18,148 nt of DNA. It comes from Thermacetogenium sp. UBA5472 (lineage in GTDB: Bacteria > Bacillota > DSM-12270 > Thermacetogeniales > Thermacetogeniaceae). Location of the stretch: NCBI GenBank assembly GCA_002426495.1, contig DIQC01000053.1:1-18148 (forward strand), in the 5' to 3' direction. Position 1 is the stretch's first letter. Each line of letters begins with the position of its first letter. This document shows positions 7,930 to 15,644 of this stretch, in pieces. The notes under the pieces are model-generated. The model made no database searches. It was not told where the DNA came from and saw nothing but the letters and a program-made list of their open reading frames with translations. A program made the position numbers and the translations under genes.

Positions 7930-9372
7930 TTACTTCCATTTGAGAATGGGGCGGCGTGCCGCAGTTACCTCATCAACCCTGCGGATTGGTGCATTCGTTG
8001 GAGCTTCCTTGACCAGTTCAGGATTCTCTTTGGCTTCCTTGGCAATCTCCTGCATCGCCTCGATAAACCCATCCAAACGCTCTTTAGTTTCGGTTTCTGT
8101 AGGCTCAATCATCAATCCCTCATCTACAATAAGCGGGAAGTAGATGGTCGGCGGATGATAACCATAATCAATGAGGCGCTTGGCCACATCAAGTGCCGTT
8201 ACCCCACATTCCTTTTTCTGCCTGACAGCTGAAGCCACAAACTCATGCTTACACAGCCTATCGTAGGTTATCTCATAAAAATCACTGAGATTGTGGCGGA
8301 GATAATTGGCATTGAGTACCGCATGCCTACAAGCCTCCCGGATGCCCTTTCCTCCCAACGCTTTGATATAGGCATAGGCCTTAGCCATCACCCCAAAGTT
8401 ACCGTAGAAGGACTGCACCTTCCCAATGCTATGCGGTACGTCATAATCAAGGCAATACTGTCCATCCTTTTTACCCACCAGTGGAATAGGAAGAAGATCC
8501 ACCAAAAACTCCTTGACACCAACTGGCCCTGCTCCCGGTCCTCCTCCACCATGAGGGGTACCGAAGGTTTTATGTAAATTGAGGTGAACAATATCGAAAC
8601 CCATATCTCCGGGGCGGGCTACGCCCATTACGGCATTAAGGTTAGCTCCATCGTAATAAAGGAGCCCTCCAGCTTCATGTACAACCTTTGATATCTCCAG
8701 GATCTCCTCTTCAAAAAGCCCAAGGGTATTTGGATTTGTCAACATCAAACCGGCGATCTCATCGCTCATCAAAGAACACAGGTCATCCACATCCACTAGG
8801 CCGCGTTCATTGGACCTCACTTCGACCAGCTCAAAACCCAGCATATGAGCAGTGGCTGGATTGGTCCCATGGGACGAGTCAGGTACAACCATCTTTTTGC
8901 GCCGGAAATCCTGGCGCTGCTCATGATAGGCCTTAATCAGGGAGGCACCGGTCATCTCCCCATGAGCACCTGATGCAGGTTGGAGAGTATACCGGTTCAT
9001 TCCGGTTATCTCACAGAGCATCTGCTCCAACTCATACATCAACTCGAGGGCACCCTGTACTGTCTCCTCTGGCTGATCTGGATGCAGGCCGGCAATGCCC
9101 GGCAGCCGTGCTGCCCATTCATTGATCTTGGGATTATACTTCATTGTACAGGATCCCAGGGGGTACATCCCGCTGTCCACACCAAAGGCCTTTGTAGATA
9201 GCTCTGTAAAGTGGCGCACTACCTCCACCTCACTCACCTCTGGCAGAGGAGGATCGCTTTCTCTCAGAAATCCTTGCAGTGAATCTTGAAGCTCTACTGA
9301 AGGCACATCCCCTTCCGGGAGGGAAAAAGCACTGCTTCCTGGAACACTTCTTTCAAAAATGAGCTTACTCAT
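7930..9372 (-). CDS. gcvPB: Glycine dehydrogenase (decarboxylating) subunit 2
   Basis: The 480-residue protein is the catalytic half of the two-part P-protein. It has SGMYPLGSCTMKYNPK (about 67-82), PASGAHGEMTGA (about 132-143), PDSSHGTNPATA (164-175) and the PLP-binding lysine in HLNLHKTFGTPHGGGGPG (Lys268). With GcvPA it decarboxylates glycine and passes the aminomethyl group to lipoyl-GcvH; the reaction is reversible. ATG 9372 overlaps the gcvPA TGA stop by four bases (ATGA), implying coupled translation and equal amounts of subunits. Length is normal for the family (about 480-500). Confidence 0.97.
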   Translation of the reverse strand: MSKLIFERSVPGSSAFSLPEGDVPSVELQDSLQGFLRESDPPLPEVSEVEVVRHFTELSTKAFGVDSGMYPLGSCTMKYNPKINEWAARLPGIAGLHPDQPEETVQGALELMYELEQMLCEITGMNRYTLQPASGAHGEMTGASLIKAYHEQRQDFRRKKMVVPDSSHGTNPATAHMLGFELVEVRSNERGLVDVDDLCSLMSDEIAGLMLTNPNTLGLFEEEILEISKVVHEAGGLLYYDGANLNAVMGVARPGDMGFDIVHLNLHKTFGTPHGGGGPGAGPVGVKEFLVDLLPIPLVGKKDGQYCLDYDVPHSIGKVQSFYGNFGVMAKAYAYIKALGGKGIREACRHAVLNANYLRHNLSDFYEITYDRLCKHEFVASAVRQKKECGVTALDVAKRLIDYGYHPPTIYFPLIVDEGLMIEPTETETKERLDGFIEAMQEIAKEAKENPELVKEAPTNAPIRRVDEVTAARRPILKWK

Positions 9373-10685
9373 GCCTGCACCCCCTTCAAAACATCTACCA
9401 TTTTGTCGATCTCTTTCTTCGTCCTCTTTTCCGTAAATGCAAAAAGGAGAGCATCCCCCAATTCATAACCCCCAATGATCCCTTCCTTCAACAAAGCACT
9501 GTTGGCAGCAAGGGGATCTGACAGCCGCACTGGAAACTCCTTAAAAAAGGGCACTTGGTACAGGGAGAAACCCGCATCCTGCAGGCGGCTCCGAGCATAA
9601 CAGGCCAGCTCATGGCACCTGACAGCAATAGACCGCAGGCCCTTAGGTCCCACTATGGACAGGTAAACAGCAGCAGCCAGGGCACATAAGGCTTCATTGG
9701 AGCAGATGTTAGAAGAAGCTTTTTCCCTCCTGATATGCTGCTCACGGGCCTGCAGAGTGAGTACAAAAGCCCTCTTACCGTCCAGATCCTTAGTTTCACC
9801 AACAAGACGCCCCGGCACACGGCGCATCAGCTTCTTGTTTGCAGCAAAGAAACCCAGGTAGGGGCCACCGAAACTCAACGGATTCCCCAGGGATTGCCCC
9901 TCTCCAACAGCTATGTCAGCACCCCAGTCAGCCGGGGATTTAAGAATTCCCAGTGAAATGGGGTCTACAGCTATAATCAAAAGGCCTTTTACTTTATGTA
10001 CTGCAGCCTCTATTTTTTCGATTTCCGGCTCTAGAAAACCATAAAAATTAGGAAATTGAATAACTGCTGCAGCAGTATCTTTATCTATCATTTTGATCAT
10101 TTCATCTGCATCGAAAAGGCCGTCATGATCAGGAATGGTGGCCACTTCGATCCCTTTGCCGTGGGCATAGGTGTGCAGTACTTTCAAATACCGGGGGTTA
10201 ATGGTACCAGCAGCCAGAATCTTCTTTCTCCTAGTGGCATCAACAGCCAGTGAACAGGCCTCAGCCAGCGAACTCCCCCCGTCAAGCATAGAGGCATTGC
10301 ACACTTCCATCCCTGTCAAACTGCAAATCATGCTCTGATATTCAAAGATACTCTGCAGAACGCCCTGACTCAATTCTGCCTGATAGGGAGTATAGGCTGT
10401 AACAAACTCGGATCTTGATAGAACATGCTCCACAACAGCAGGGATATAGTGATCATATGCCCCCGCTCCAAGAAAACAAGGACAGTCATCTATTGACACA
10501 TTCTTCCTAGCCAGCTCATTCATTTTCTTGCGCAGTTCTAGTTCTGACAAGGATTCACCTAGATCTAATTCTCGATTTAGATGCAGTTCCTCTGGGATAT
10601 CAATAAACAGTTCATTGATATCCCGCAAGCCCATGGAGCCCAGCATTTCCCGGACAACCTGGGGAGGATTGGGTGTATAAGCCAT
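9369..10685 (-). CDS. gcvPA: Glycine dehydrogenase (decarboxylating) subunit 1
   Basis: The 438-residue protein is the other half of the P-protein. It begins MAYTPNPPQVVREMLGSMG, followed by FLGAGAYDHYIPAVV (about 69-83), TAYTPYQAELSQGVLQSIFEYQ (in two pieces about 95-116) and a C-terminal NICSNEALCALAA stretch, as in other GcvPA proteins of about 440-450 residues. ATG 10685 has GGGAGGG 7 bases upstream, so I reject the longer frame that begins at 10739 inside gcvH. It follows gcvH after 13 bases and overlaps gcvPB. Confidence 0.96.
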   Translation of the reverse strand: MAYTPNPPQVVREMLGSMGLRDINELFIDIPEELHLNRELDLGESLSELELRKKMNELARKNVSIDDCPCFLGAGAYDHYIPAVVEHVLSRSEFVTAYTPYQAELSQGVLQSIFEYQSMICSLTGMEVCNASMLDGGSSLAEACSLAVDATRRKKILAAGTINPRYLKVLHTYAHGKGIEVATIPDHDGLFDADEMIKMIDKDTAAAVIQFPNFYGFLEPEIEKIEAAVHKVKGLLIIAVDPISLGILKSPADWGADIAVGEGQSLGNPLSFGGPYLGFFAANKKLMRRVPGRLVGETKDLDGKRAFVLTLQAREQHIRREKASSNICSNEALCALAAAVYLSIVGPKGLRSIAVRCHELACYARSRLQDAGFSLYQVPFFKEFPVRLSDPLAANSALLKEGIIGGYELGDALLFAFTEKRTKKEIDKMVDVLKGVQA

Positions 10686-10698
10686 CAAGCTTCCCTCC

Positions 10699-11088
10699 CT
10701 ATTCCTCTTTTTCACAAAAGTCAGCGTATTCCTTAGCATTCATCAACTTATCCAGTTCACTTCTATCACTCATCTTAATGACTACAATGTGTTCTTCATA
10801 AGGGTTACTATTAAGTGATTCAGGAACATCGTCCAACCCTTCATTGACAGCAGTTACCGTCCCGGAAACCGGGGTATGCATATCTGATACCGCTTTCACA
10901 GACTCGATAACACCTATACTCTCCTCGGCATCAAACTCACTGTCGAGATCAGGAAGCTCTACAAATACAATATCCCCCAGTTGGTGCTGAGCATAATCTG
11001 TAATTCCGATATTAGCATTATCTTCATCGACACGCACCCATTCGTGCTCATCAGAATAATAAAGGCCTTCCTTGATTTCTGTTGCCAT
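10699..11088 (-). CDS. gcvH: Glycine cleavage system H protein
   Basis: The 129-residue carrier protein has HEWVRV near residues 15-20, LGDIVFVELPD (38-48) and the lipoylation site IESVKAVSDMHTP with Lys65. It shuttles the aminomethyl group between P, T and L proteins while attached to lipoate. In the ending HIVVIKMSDRSELDKLM the usual Trp before the first hydrophobic stretch is replaced by Val, a minor change. The start at 11088 has AAAGGA about 13 bases upstream, longer than normal, but no better in-frame start is seen. The lplA gene in the same operon can load it. Confidence 0.96.
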   Translation of the reverse strand: MATEIKEGLYYSDEHEWVRVDEDNANIGITDYAQHQLGDIVFVELPDLDSEFDAEESIGVIESVKAVSDMHTPVSGTVTAVNEGLDDVPESLNSNPYEEHIVVIKMSDRSELDKLMNAKEYADFCEKEE

Positions 11089-11124
11089 CAGCGATCACTC
11101 GTCCTTTCATTACTAGATTAATAA

Positions 11125-12222
11125 TTATTTTTTATTTCTCCTGTAGAAAAGCCCTTTTCCTGTACGTCCCTTGACCGGTTTATTGCGAATAATGATCTCG
11201 ATCTCATTACCCGGTACCGCAAACTCACTTTTGATCAAACATGAACCAAGACTCTTTTCTAATGTAGGTTGATAGCCACCGCTCGTCACATGACCAACTC
11301 TGACACCGTCTTTTTGTACCTCATAGTCGGCTCTAGGGATCCCGCGACCCAATATTTCGAACTCTATCAGCTTCCGCTCAAGGCCTTTTTCCTTCTGTTC
11401 AGACAGAGCCTCTTTGCCGATGAAGGATGGCTTTTCCAGTTTTACAAAGCGGCCAAAACCTGCCTCTAGTGGAGTAATATCCTCATCCATTTCATGGCCA
11501 TAAAGGGGCAGTCCCGCTTCGAAGCGCAGGGTATCCCGTGCTCCTAATCCACAGAGAGCAACCCTATCTCCGCCCTCTTGAAGAATGGTCTCCCAGATAG
11601 TTGCGGCGGCTTCGGGGGGCATATAGATTTCAAAGCCATCCTCCCCGGTATAGCCAGTCCGGGAAAGAAGACAATCGATTCCGGCTATTTTTACACTGGG
11701 CAAAAAGTAGTAGTACTTGATAGTTGCAAGATCTGCATCACAAAGGGGCTGCAGGATTTCCTGAGATAGCGGCCCCTGCAGGGCGATTTCTGCATAACGA
11801 TCGGAAACATTTGTAATGGTAACCCCCTCAGGGAAGGCCTGTTTCTCCATCCAGGCGAGATCTTTTTGGGTATTAGCGGCATTGATAACGAGAAAGTAGT
11901 GTATGGGAGAAAGCTTGCAGACCATTAAATCATCGACAACTCCACCATGCTCATAGCACATCGGCGAATAACGAATCTGTCCCTCTGTCATATCTGTGAA
12001 ATCGTTGGTGAGCAGGGTGTTGAGAAATTCTAATGAACGTTCTCCTGTTACCTCAACCTCCCCCATGTGAGAAACATCAAATATCCCGGCTTTACTGCGC
12101 ACCATTTTGTGTTCAGCAATAATCCCCTGATACTCCACAGGGAGCTCCCAGCCCCCGAAATCTATGAGCTTCCCCTGGTATTTCTGATGCATGGAGAAAA
12201 GGGGTGTTCGTTTAAGACCCAT
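11125..12222 (-). CDS. gcvT: Aminomethyltransferase (T protein)
   Basis: The 365-residue protein transfers the methylene group from aminomethyl-GcvH to tetrahydrofolate and releases ammonia. It has MHQKYQGKLIDFGGWELPVE in the first 35 residues, GIFDVSHMGEVEV (about 46-58), SRTGYTGEDGFEIY (about 187-200) and a C-terminal GHVTSGGYQPTLEKSLG barrel segment. Two ATG codons lie at 12231 and 12222. TGGAGG is only one base from the first but 10 bases from the second, and GcvT proteins usually begin with LKRTPL, so I place the start at 12222. It begins 30 bases after grdB stops, with no terminator between. Confidence 0.95.
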   Translation of the reverse strand: MGLKRTPLFSMHQKYQGKLIDFGGWELPVEYQGIIAEHKMVRSKAGIFDVSHMGEVEVTGERSLEFLNTLLTNDFTDMTEGQIRYSPMCYEHGGVVDDLMVCKLSPIHYFLVINAANTQKDLAWMEKQAFPEGVTITNVSDRYAEIALQGPLSQEILQPLCDADLATIKYYYFLPSVKIAGIDCLLSRTGYTGEDGFEIYMPPEAAATIWETILQEGGDRVALCGLGARDTLRFEAGLPLYGHEMDEDITPLEAGFGRFVKLEKPSFIGKEALSEQKEKGLERKLIEFEILGRGIPRADYEVQKDGVRVGHVTSGGYQPTLEKSLGSCLIKSEFAVPGNEIEIIIRNKPVKGRTGKGLFYRRNKK

Positions 12223-12252
12223 TACTGTCATACCTCCAGATATAATATTTGA

Positions 12253-13557
12253 TTAATCAAATACTGTCTGCGCATCAATCTCTGTCTGCAGTGACTGTAA
12301 TGCTTTCTCTACCAGCTTCCTGCGCAGCTTTTTCTCTTCATCCTCACTTAAGGAAGGATCCCCCAGCGGATGTGGTATAGCAACCGTGGGAACGATCCTG
12401 TTAGCGCCAACAGTCAAGGAAATAGGCACAACTGTACACATATGAACTACAGGCAGACCAGTTTTCTCGATCTCTTTGACCATCGTTGCACCGCAACGAG
12501 TACAGGTCCCTCAGGTGGAAGTCAGGATAACCGCATTCACCCCATGGGCATGCAGGTCCTCTGCTATCTCAGCAGCGTATTTTTTGGAGTTGGCCACAGA
12601 TGTGCCGTTGCCCACTGTGGAATACCAGTATTCATGCAGTGAACCAATGTCACCAGCCTTCTCCATCTCTTTGAGAACATCCACCGGAATAACCCTATCC
12701 AGGTCATTATTGGCATAGACAGGATCATATCCACCGTGGGCTGTTTCACTGTTTTCGGAGTTCAAATCATCGATATCCTGCAGGCTGTACCTGCCGTATT
12801 TGGAGGCACTGGAGGACTCGATATGGTCCGGATTCCCCTTGGGGACTGGACCGCCCGAAGAAACAATAGCAATTTTTGCTTTTGTGATATCTTTGATCGC
12901 TGCACTTGGTGATACACGGTCAAATACCGGCATCGGATACTCAGTAATGTACTCCTCACCTTTAAGTTTTTTGACCAGCATTTTCACAGCTCGCTTGGAG
13001 CCTCGCTCGTCAGTGAACATGTTCTTGCGGATGCCCATAGGGATATAGCCTTCCTCTTTAGGAGAGCCGATTTTTTCACTGCGCGCAAGCCTTAAGGCCA
13101 GTTTTGCCATAGGCTTCACTGCTTTTCTCATTCCTACCGCTGAATTGGCGGTTTCTATGATATAGGCATACTTTCTATACATATCCACACCGGGATTTTC
13201 CGGATACATACCTGAAACAACCGGAACACCCAGCCTGTCACTGACAGCCTCAGCCACTGCCCCACAGGCCACCCCGTAGCGGCCGGCGTTGAACGCCGGG
13301 CCGCAGATAACGACATCAGGGCTATACTTTTCGATCATGGCAATTATTTCTGAAGTGGCGGTCGCCAGGTTTTCATTAAAATAAGTGTCACCGCAAATGA
13401 CAGTAGATGCTATCTCTGCTTCTTTACCAAAAGCCCTCTGGAAAGCCATTCCAGGGCCAACCATACCCTCCCGAACCTCGGGGCGGTGGTCAGCCTTTTC
13501 TTCACCACCGATTCCTGCATAAAACTGATTTATATAGTGTACAACTTTAAATGTCAC
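12253..13557 (-). CDS. grdB: Glycine reductase protein B gamma subunit, selenoprotein GrdB
   Basis: The frame is interrupted only by TGA at 12511-12513, which I read as selenocysteine 349 of 434 residues. The context TSTUGTCTRCGATM gives the UxxCxxC active site (Sec349, Cys352, Cys355) known for GrdB and its relatives GrdF and GrdH. Other matches are HYINQFYAGIGGEEKAD at the N terminus, PAFNAGRYGVACG, GSKRAVKML, PKGNPDHIESSSASKYG and NGTSVANSKK. Protein B binds the amino-group substrate with the pyruvoyl subunit made from GrdE, and Sec attacks it to form a carboxymethyl-selenoether passed to protein A. GTG 13557 overlaps the mini-gene stop (GTGA). Glycine is the likeliest substrate given the gcv genes and riboswitch, but sarcosine or betaine reductase (GrdF/GrdH) is not excluded. 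Naive annotation splits it in two. Confidence 0.93.
12478..12513 (-). promoter_or_regulatory. UGA selenocysteine codon with SECIS-like hairpin
   Basis: After the UGA (12511-12513) the mRNA can fold with GACC (12505-12508) against GGUC (12478-12481) and an upper perfect 6-bp stem CGUUGC/GCAACG (12493-12498 with 12484-12489) closing a GGU loop. The loop begins about 18 bases past the UGA, inside the distance at which bacterial SECIS elements bind SelB. The hairpin is within coding sequence, so it also encodes CTRCGATMV. Confidence 0.7.
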
Positions 13558-13697
13558 CTCTTATCCCCCCTTTTTGAGGGGGCTATCTCTTCCTTTAATT
13601 CAAAGATATGATAAGCTTTGATTCCCAACGAGACTCCTGCAAGTGGACCTGCAAATGTTGGTTCACCAAGGATAGCTGCTTTCTTTCCTTTAAGCAT
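13554..13697 (-). CDS. GrdA-like mini-protein between grdE and grdB
   Basis: A 47-residue frame lies where some glycine reductase operons carry full-length grdA (about 158 residues). It begins MLKGKKAAILGE, like the GrdA start (GKKVIIIGD), then passes straight to PTFAGPLAGVSLGIKAYH, which matches the later GrdA segment PTFAGPLAGVQLGLRVYH. The region in between, including the selenocysteine motif CFVUTA, is missing. ATG 13697 has AAGGAG 8 bases upstream, and its TGA overlaps the grdB GTG start in GTGA, so it looks translated and coupled to grdB. An in-frame ATG at 13721 is possible but has no good binding site. It may be an internal-deletion remnant or a conserved small protein; I cannot tell from one sequence. 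It cannot perform the GrdA reaction. Confidence 0.7.
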   Translation of the reverse strand: MLKGKKAAILGEPTFAGPLAGVSLGIKAYHIFELKEEIAPSKRGDKR

Positions 13698-13729
13698 TAC
13701 CAAAACTCCTTCCTTTTTCATAGTGTTTG

Positions 13730-15016
13730 TTAGCTTCCTCTAGCTGTTAAATAGCCAAATCCTAATTCATTAGTTGCACCAGTGATCACTTGAATTTCTG
13801 CAATAATGGAACCGTCATCACCCAAACTGCCGGCAAACCCACCGGCTATAGTACCAGCAACCTCCGGGTATCCGATAACGGTTTTCATCGGAGGCAGCTT
13901 GATGATCTCATTGGCATTTCCAGCAGATATAACAGCATCTCCATGCTCTGTGGAATCCGCCAGAGACTGGGAGGCACCATCCCGCCCCGCGTACTCATCT
14001 GTAATTAAAACCGTTTTGATCCCTCTTTTTTCAATCTTTGAGCAGTTCATGACCAGGTCTGCATCTGGGTTGCCAAAACCCTCCTCGGAAATAATGACAC
14101 CATCTGCACCTAGGAACTCCACCAGTTTGGCAGTCATATCTGAGGAGCGCTCTTTATCAGATAAGGTAACATTTTCGTTTGTGATTACACAGCCAATAAA
14201 ATTAAAATTTTTTCCATGCCGTTCATATAAATCATGTATGATAGGGTTATTCTGATGGACATAGGTAGGGTTTTTGTCACATGCGGAAACGCAGTTCCCG
14301 CTGACCACAGCACCATCCATCACCTCTGTGGGATAAATAAGTGTCGGTATGATCTCTTTGGCATCCACTCCATACACATAGGTGTTATGGAGCAGGCCCT
14401 GGGTCTGCAGCATATAGACATAAGCAATTTTGGGCAGGTCTGGGTATTCTTTTACCTGTTCCAGCAGCGGCTTGGTTTCAAAGACATCAACAGAGTCGGG
14501 CTCTATGTTTTGCCCTGCCTTGCCTAGATACTCCGCTGCCCTGAATCCCGCTAATCTCACTACACTCTCATGCTCATGCTGATGCAGCCCCTCAATAGGC
14601 TCAACCTTTACTACAACATTCATTGTTTTGGAGAAAGGTGTATACTCAGCCCCCAGGCCGGACATATCGATCACACCCTCCTGAAAACCGACTATCTTGC
14701 CTGTGGTCACTACAGCTGCACCTTTAAGGACATGGGTCTGCCCCTCACCGACCATATCTACTTTGCTGATAAAGCCAGGGAAGACCCCCCCATCTCCTGA
14801 AACCTTGACCCGCGGTTCGATAACATCCTTCACCGGTATGATCCTTGTCTGCTCACCGGGCTTTGCTAAATAAATCTCTACTGAAGCTATGTGCTCATCA
14901 TCGCCTGCTATAGATGCAAGCTCATCTTTGTTTACAAAAAGAACCCCATCATTGACCTCTGTTTTTGATCCAAATTGAACATCCTTGATCAAAATACTGC
15001 CAACTTCTAAGCGCAA
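13730..15016 (-). CDS. grdE: Glycine reductase protein B alpha/beta proprotein
   Basis: The 428-residue protein, the usual GrdE length, begins (M)RLEVGSILIKDVQFG and contains VSGNCVSACDKNPTYVHQNN, the self-cleavage site. Cutting before Cys242 gives the two subunits and the pyruvoyl group that forms a Schiff base with the substrate amine. Other matches are LKGAAVVTTGKIVGFQEG, YVYMLQTQGLLHNTYVYGVDAK, EGFGNPDADLVMNC and TDEYAGRDGASQSLAD. I choose TTG 15016 because AAAGGA lies 9 bases upstream and the protein then aligns with known starts and puts the cleavage Cys at 242. An ATG at 15025 is only one base from the binding site. GrdG and GrdI (sarcosine, betaine) are close relatives, so the symbol reflects context. 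Confidence 0.93.
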   Translation of the reverse strand: MRLEVGSILIKDVQFGSKTEVNDGVLFVNKDELASIAGDDEHIASVEIYLAKPGEQTRIIPVKDVIEPRVKVSGDGGVFPGFISKVDMVGEGQTHVLKGAAVVTTGKIVGFQEGVIDMSGLGAEYTPFSKTMNVVVKVEPIEGLHQHEHESVVRLAGFRAAEYLGKAGQNIEPDSVDVFETKPLLEQVKEYPDLPKIAYVYMLQTQGLLHNTYVYGVDAKEIIPTLIYPTEVMDGAVVSGNCVSACDKNPTYVHQNNPIIHDLYERHGKNFNFIGCVITNENVTLSDKERSSDMTAKLVEFLGADGVIISEEGFGNPDADLVMNCSKIEKRGIKTVLITDEYAGRDGASQSLADSTEHGDAVISAGNANEIIKLPPMKTVIGYPEVAGTIAGGFAGSLGDDGSIIAEIQVITGATNELGFGYLTARGS

Positions 15017-15144
15017 TCCACTCATTCCTTTCGCTTTGGATCTTTTAGAATAGCCCCTGAAACATCTTTAAAGTTATCTACTAGCATAATGTCGCAATAT
15101 TGATGCCAACTCCTTTTAACCAATGAGTGTTTTTATCCATCACC

Positions 15145-15480
15145 TCATTTTGAATCAAAAAACCTTTTTATAGTAAGGAAAACACCAAGATTCATATGCC
15201 TTATAAAAATCTTATCGTAACTTGCGTTCTCAGAAAAACTCATTAAATTTATCAGATTGATAATTTTATTTATCATTTTAATAAAATGCCCTCTAAACCG
15301 GGCCAGCACATCCCAGTTTACCATCATCGCAAACCATACATGGAAAAGTGCTTTGCTAAACTCAAAAACCTTTTCTCCACCCTTATAAAAGACGATGGTA
15401 GGAACCGCCCGGAATTCTAGCAGCCACTTCACCTCTTCACAAACCCACATCCCTTTCTTTTTATTCCGGCTTTCGTATAC
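15145..15480 (-). pseudogene. Possible thioredoxin remnant before grdE
   Basis: A frame open from the riboswitch to a TGA at 15145 contains LLEFRAVPTIVFYKGGEKVFEFSK, here noted as LLEFRAVPTIVFYKG plus GEKVFEFSK, at about 15340-15410. It resembles the cis-proline half of thioredoxin (for example LGLPTITLYKGGQKVEEV in glycine reductase-linked thioredoxins). The N-terminal half with the CxxC active site is absent, and the rest (isoleucine and asparagine rich) looks non-functional. In several glycine reductase operons trxA stands just upstream of grdE, which fits a remnant here. No good start or binding site is visible after the terminator. It may be chance similarity. Confidence 0.35.
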
Positions 15481-15497
15481 CTTTACCAAATACGATA

Positions 15498-15540
15498 TAA
15501 AAAAACAGGGCATAGGGAGACAATTTCTCCCTATGCCCTG
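15498..15540 (-). terminator. Intrinsic terminator of the glycine riboswitch
   Basis: A perfect 15-bp stem (15506-15520 with 15526-15540, CAGGGCATAGGGAGA and its complement) with a 5-base loop is followed on the minus strand by seven U residues (15499-15505). Its upstream arm begins with CAGGG, the same bases that close helix P1 of the glycine aptamer, so the two structures compete. Glycine binding should therefore favour read-through into grdE (an ON switch). Confidence 0.9.
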
Positions 15541-15644
15541 TACCAAACCTGAGAGTTTCACCTACCTAAAGGCTCGCCCCTTCGGCATCTCTTAGAGACT
15601 TTCCAGGGTCAGTCCAAATACGGTCTTTTTACCTGAAAGTTTCG
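15536..15644 (-). promoter_or_regulatory. Glycine riboswitch: one complete aptamer plus a partial upstream one
   Basis: On the minus strand 15536-15610 holds the conserved core of the second glycine aptamer: CCCUGGAAAGU, GCCGAAGGGGC, and GAAACUCUCAGG (complement of 15549-15557 for the last part), with P1 formed by CCCUG and CAGGG. Upstream, 15618-15643 reads GAAACUUUCAGGUAAAAAGAC, the 3' part of a first aptamer. Its 5' part, with CCGAAGG, is not visible in the coding sequence before it. The arrangement resembles a single aptamer with a vestigial (ghost) partner. The element starts directly at the stop codon of the FAD gene and controls the grd-gcv operon. Confidence 0.9.

Noticed and set aside
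10686..10739. N-terminal extension of gcvPA
   Set aside because: It would overlap gcvH by 41 bases and ignore the good binding site before ATG 10685.
15145..15561. 138-codon frame as an intact gene starting at 15561
   Set aside because: Its first third lies inside the glycine aptamer and terminator, so translation from there is implausible; only the later thioredoxin-like stretch is of interest.
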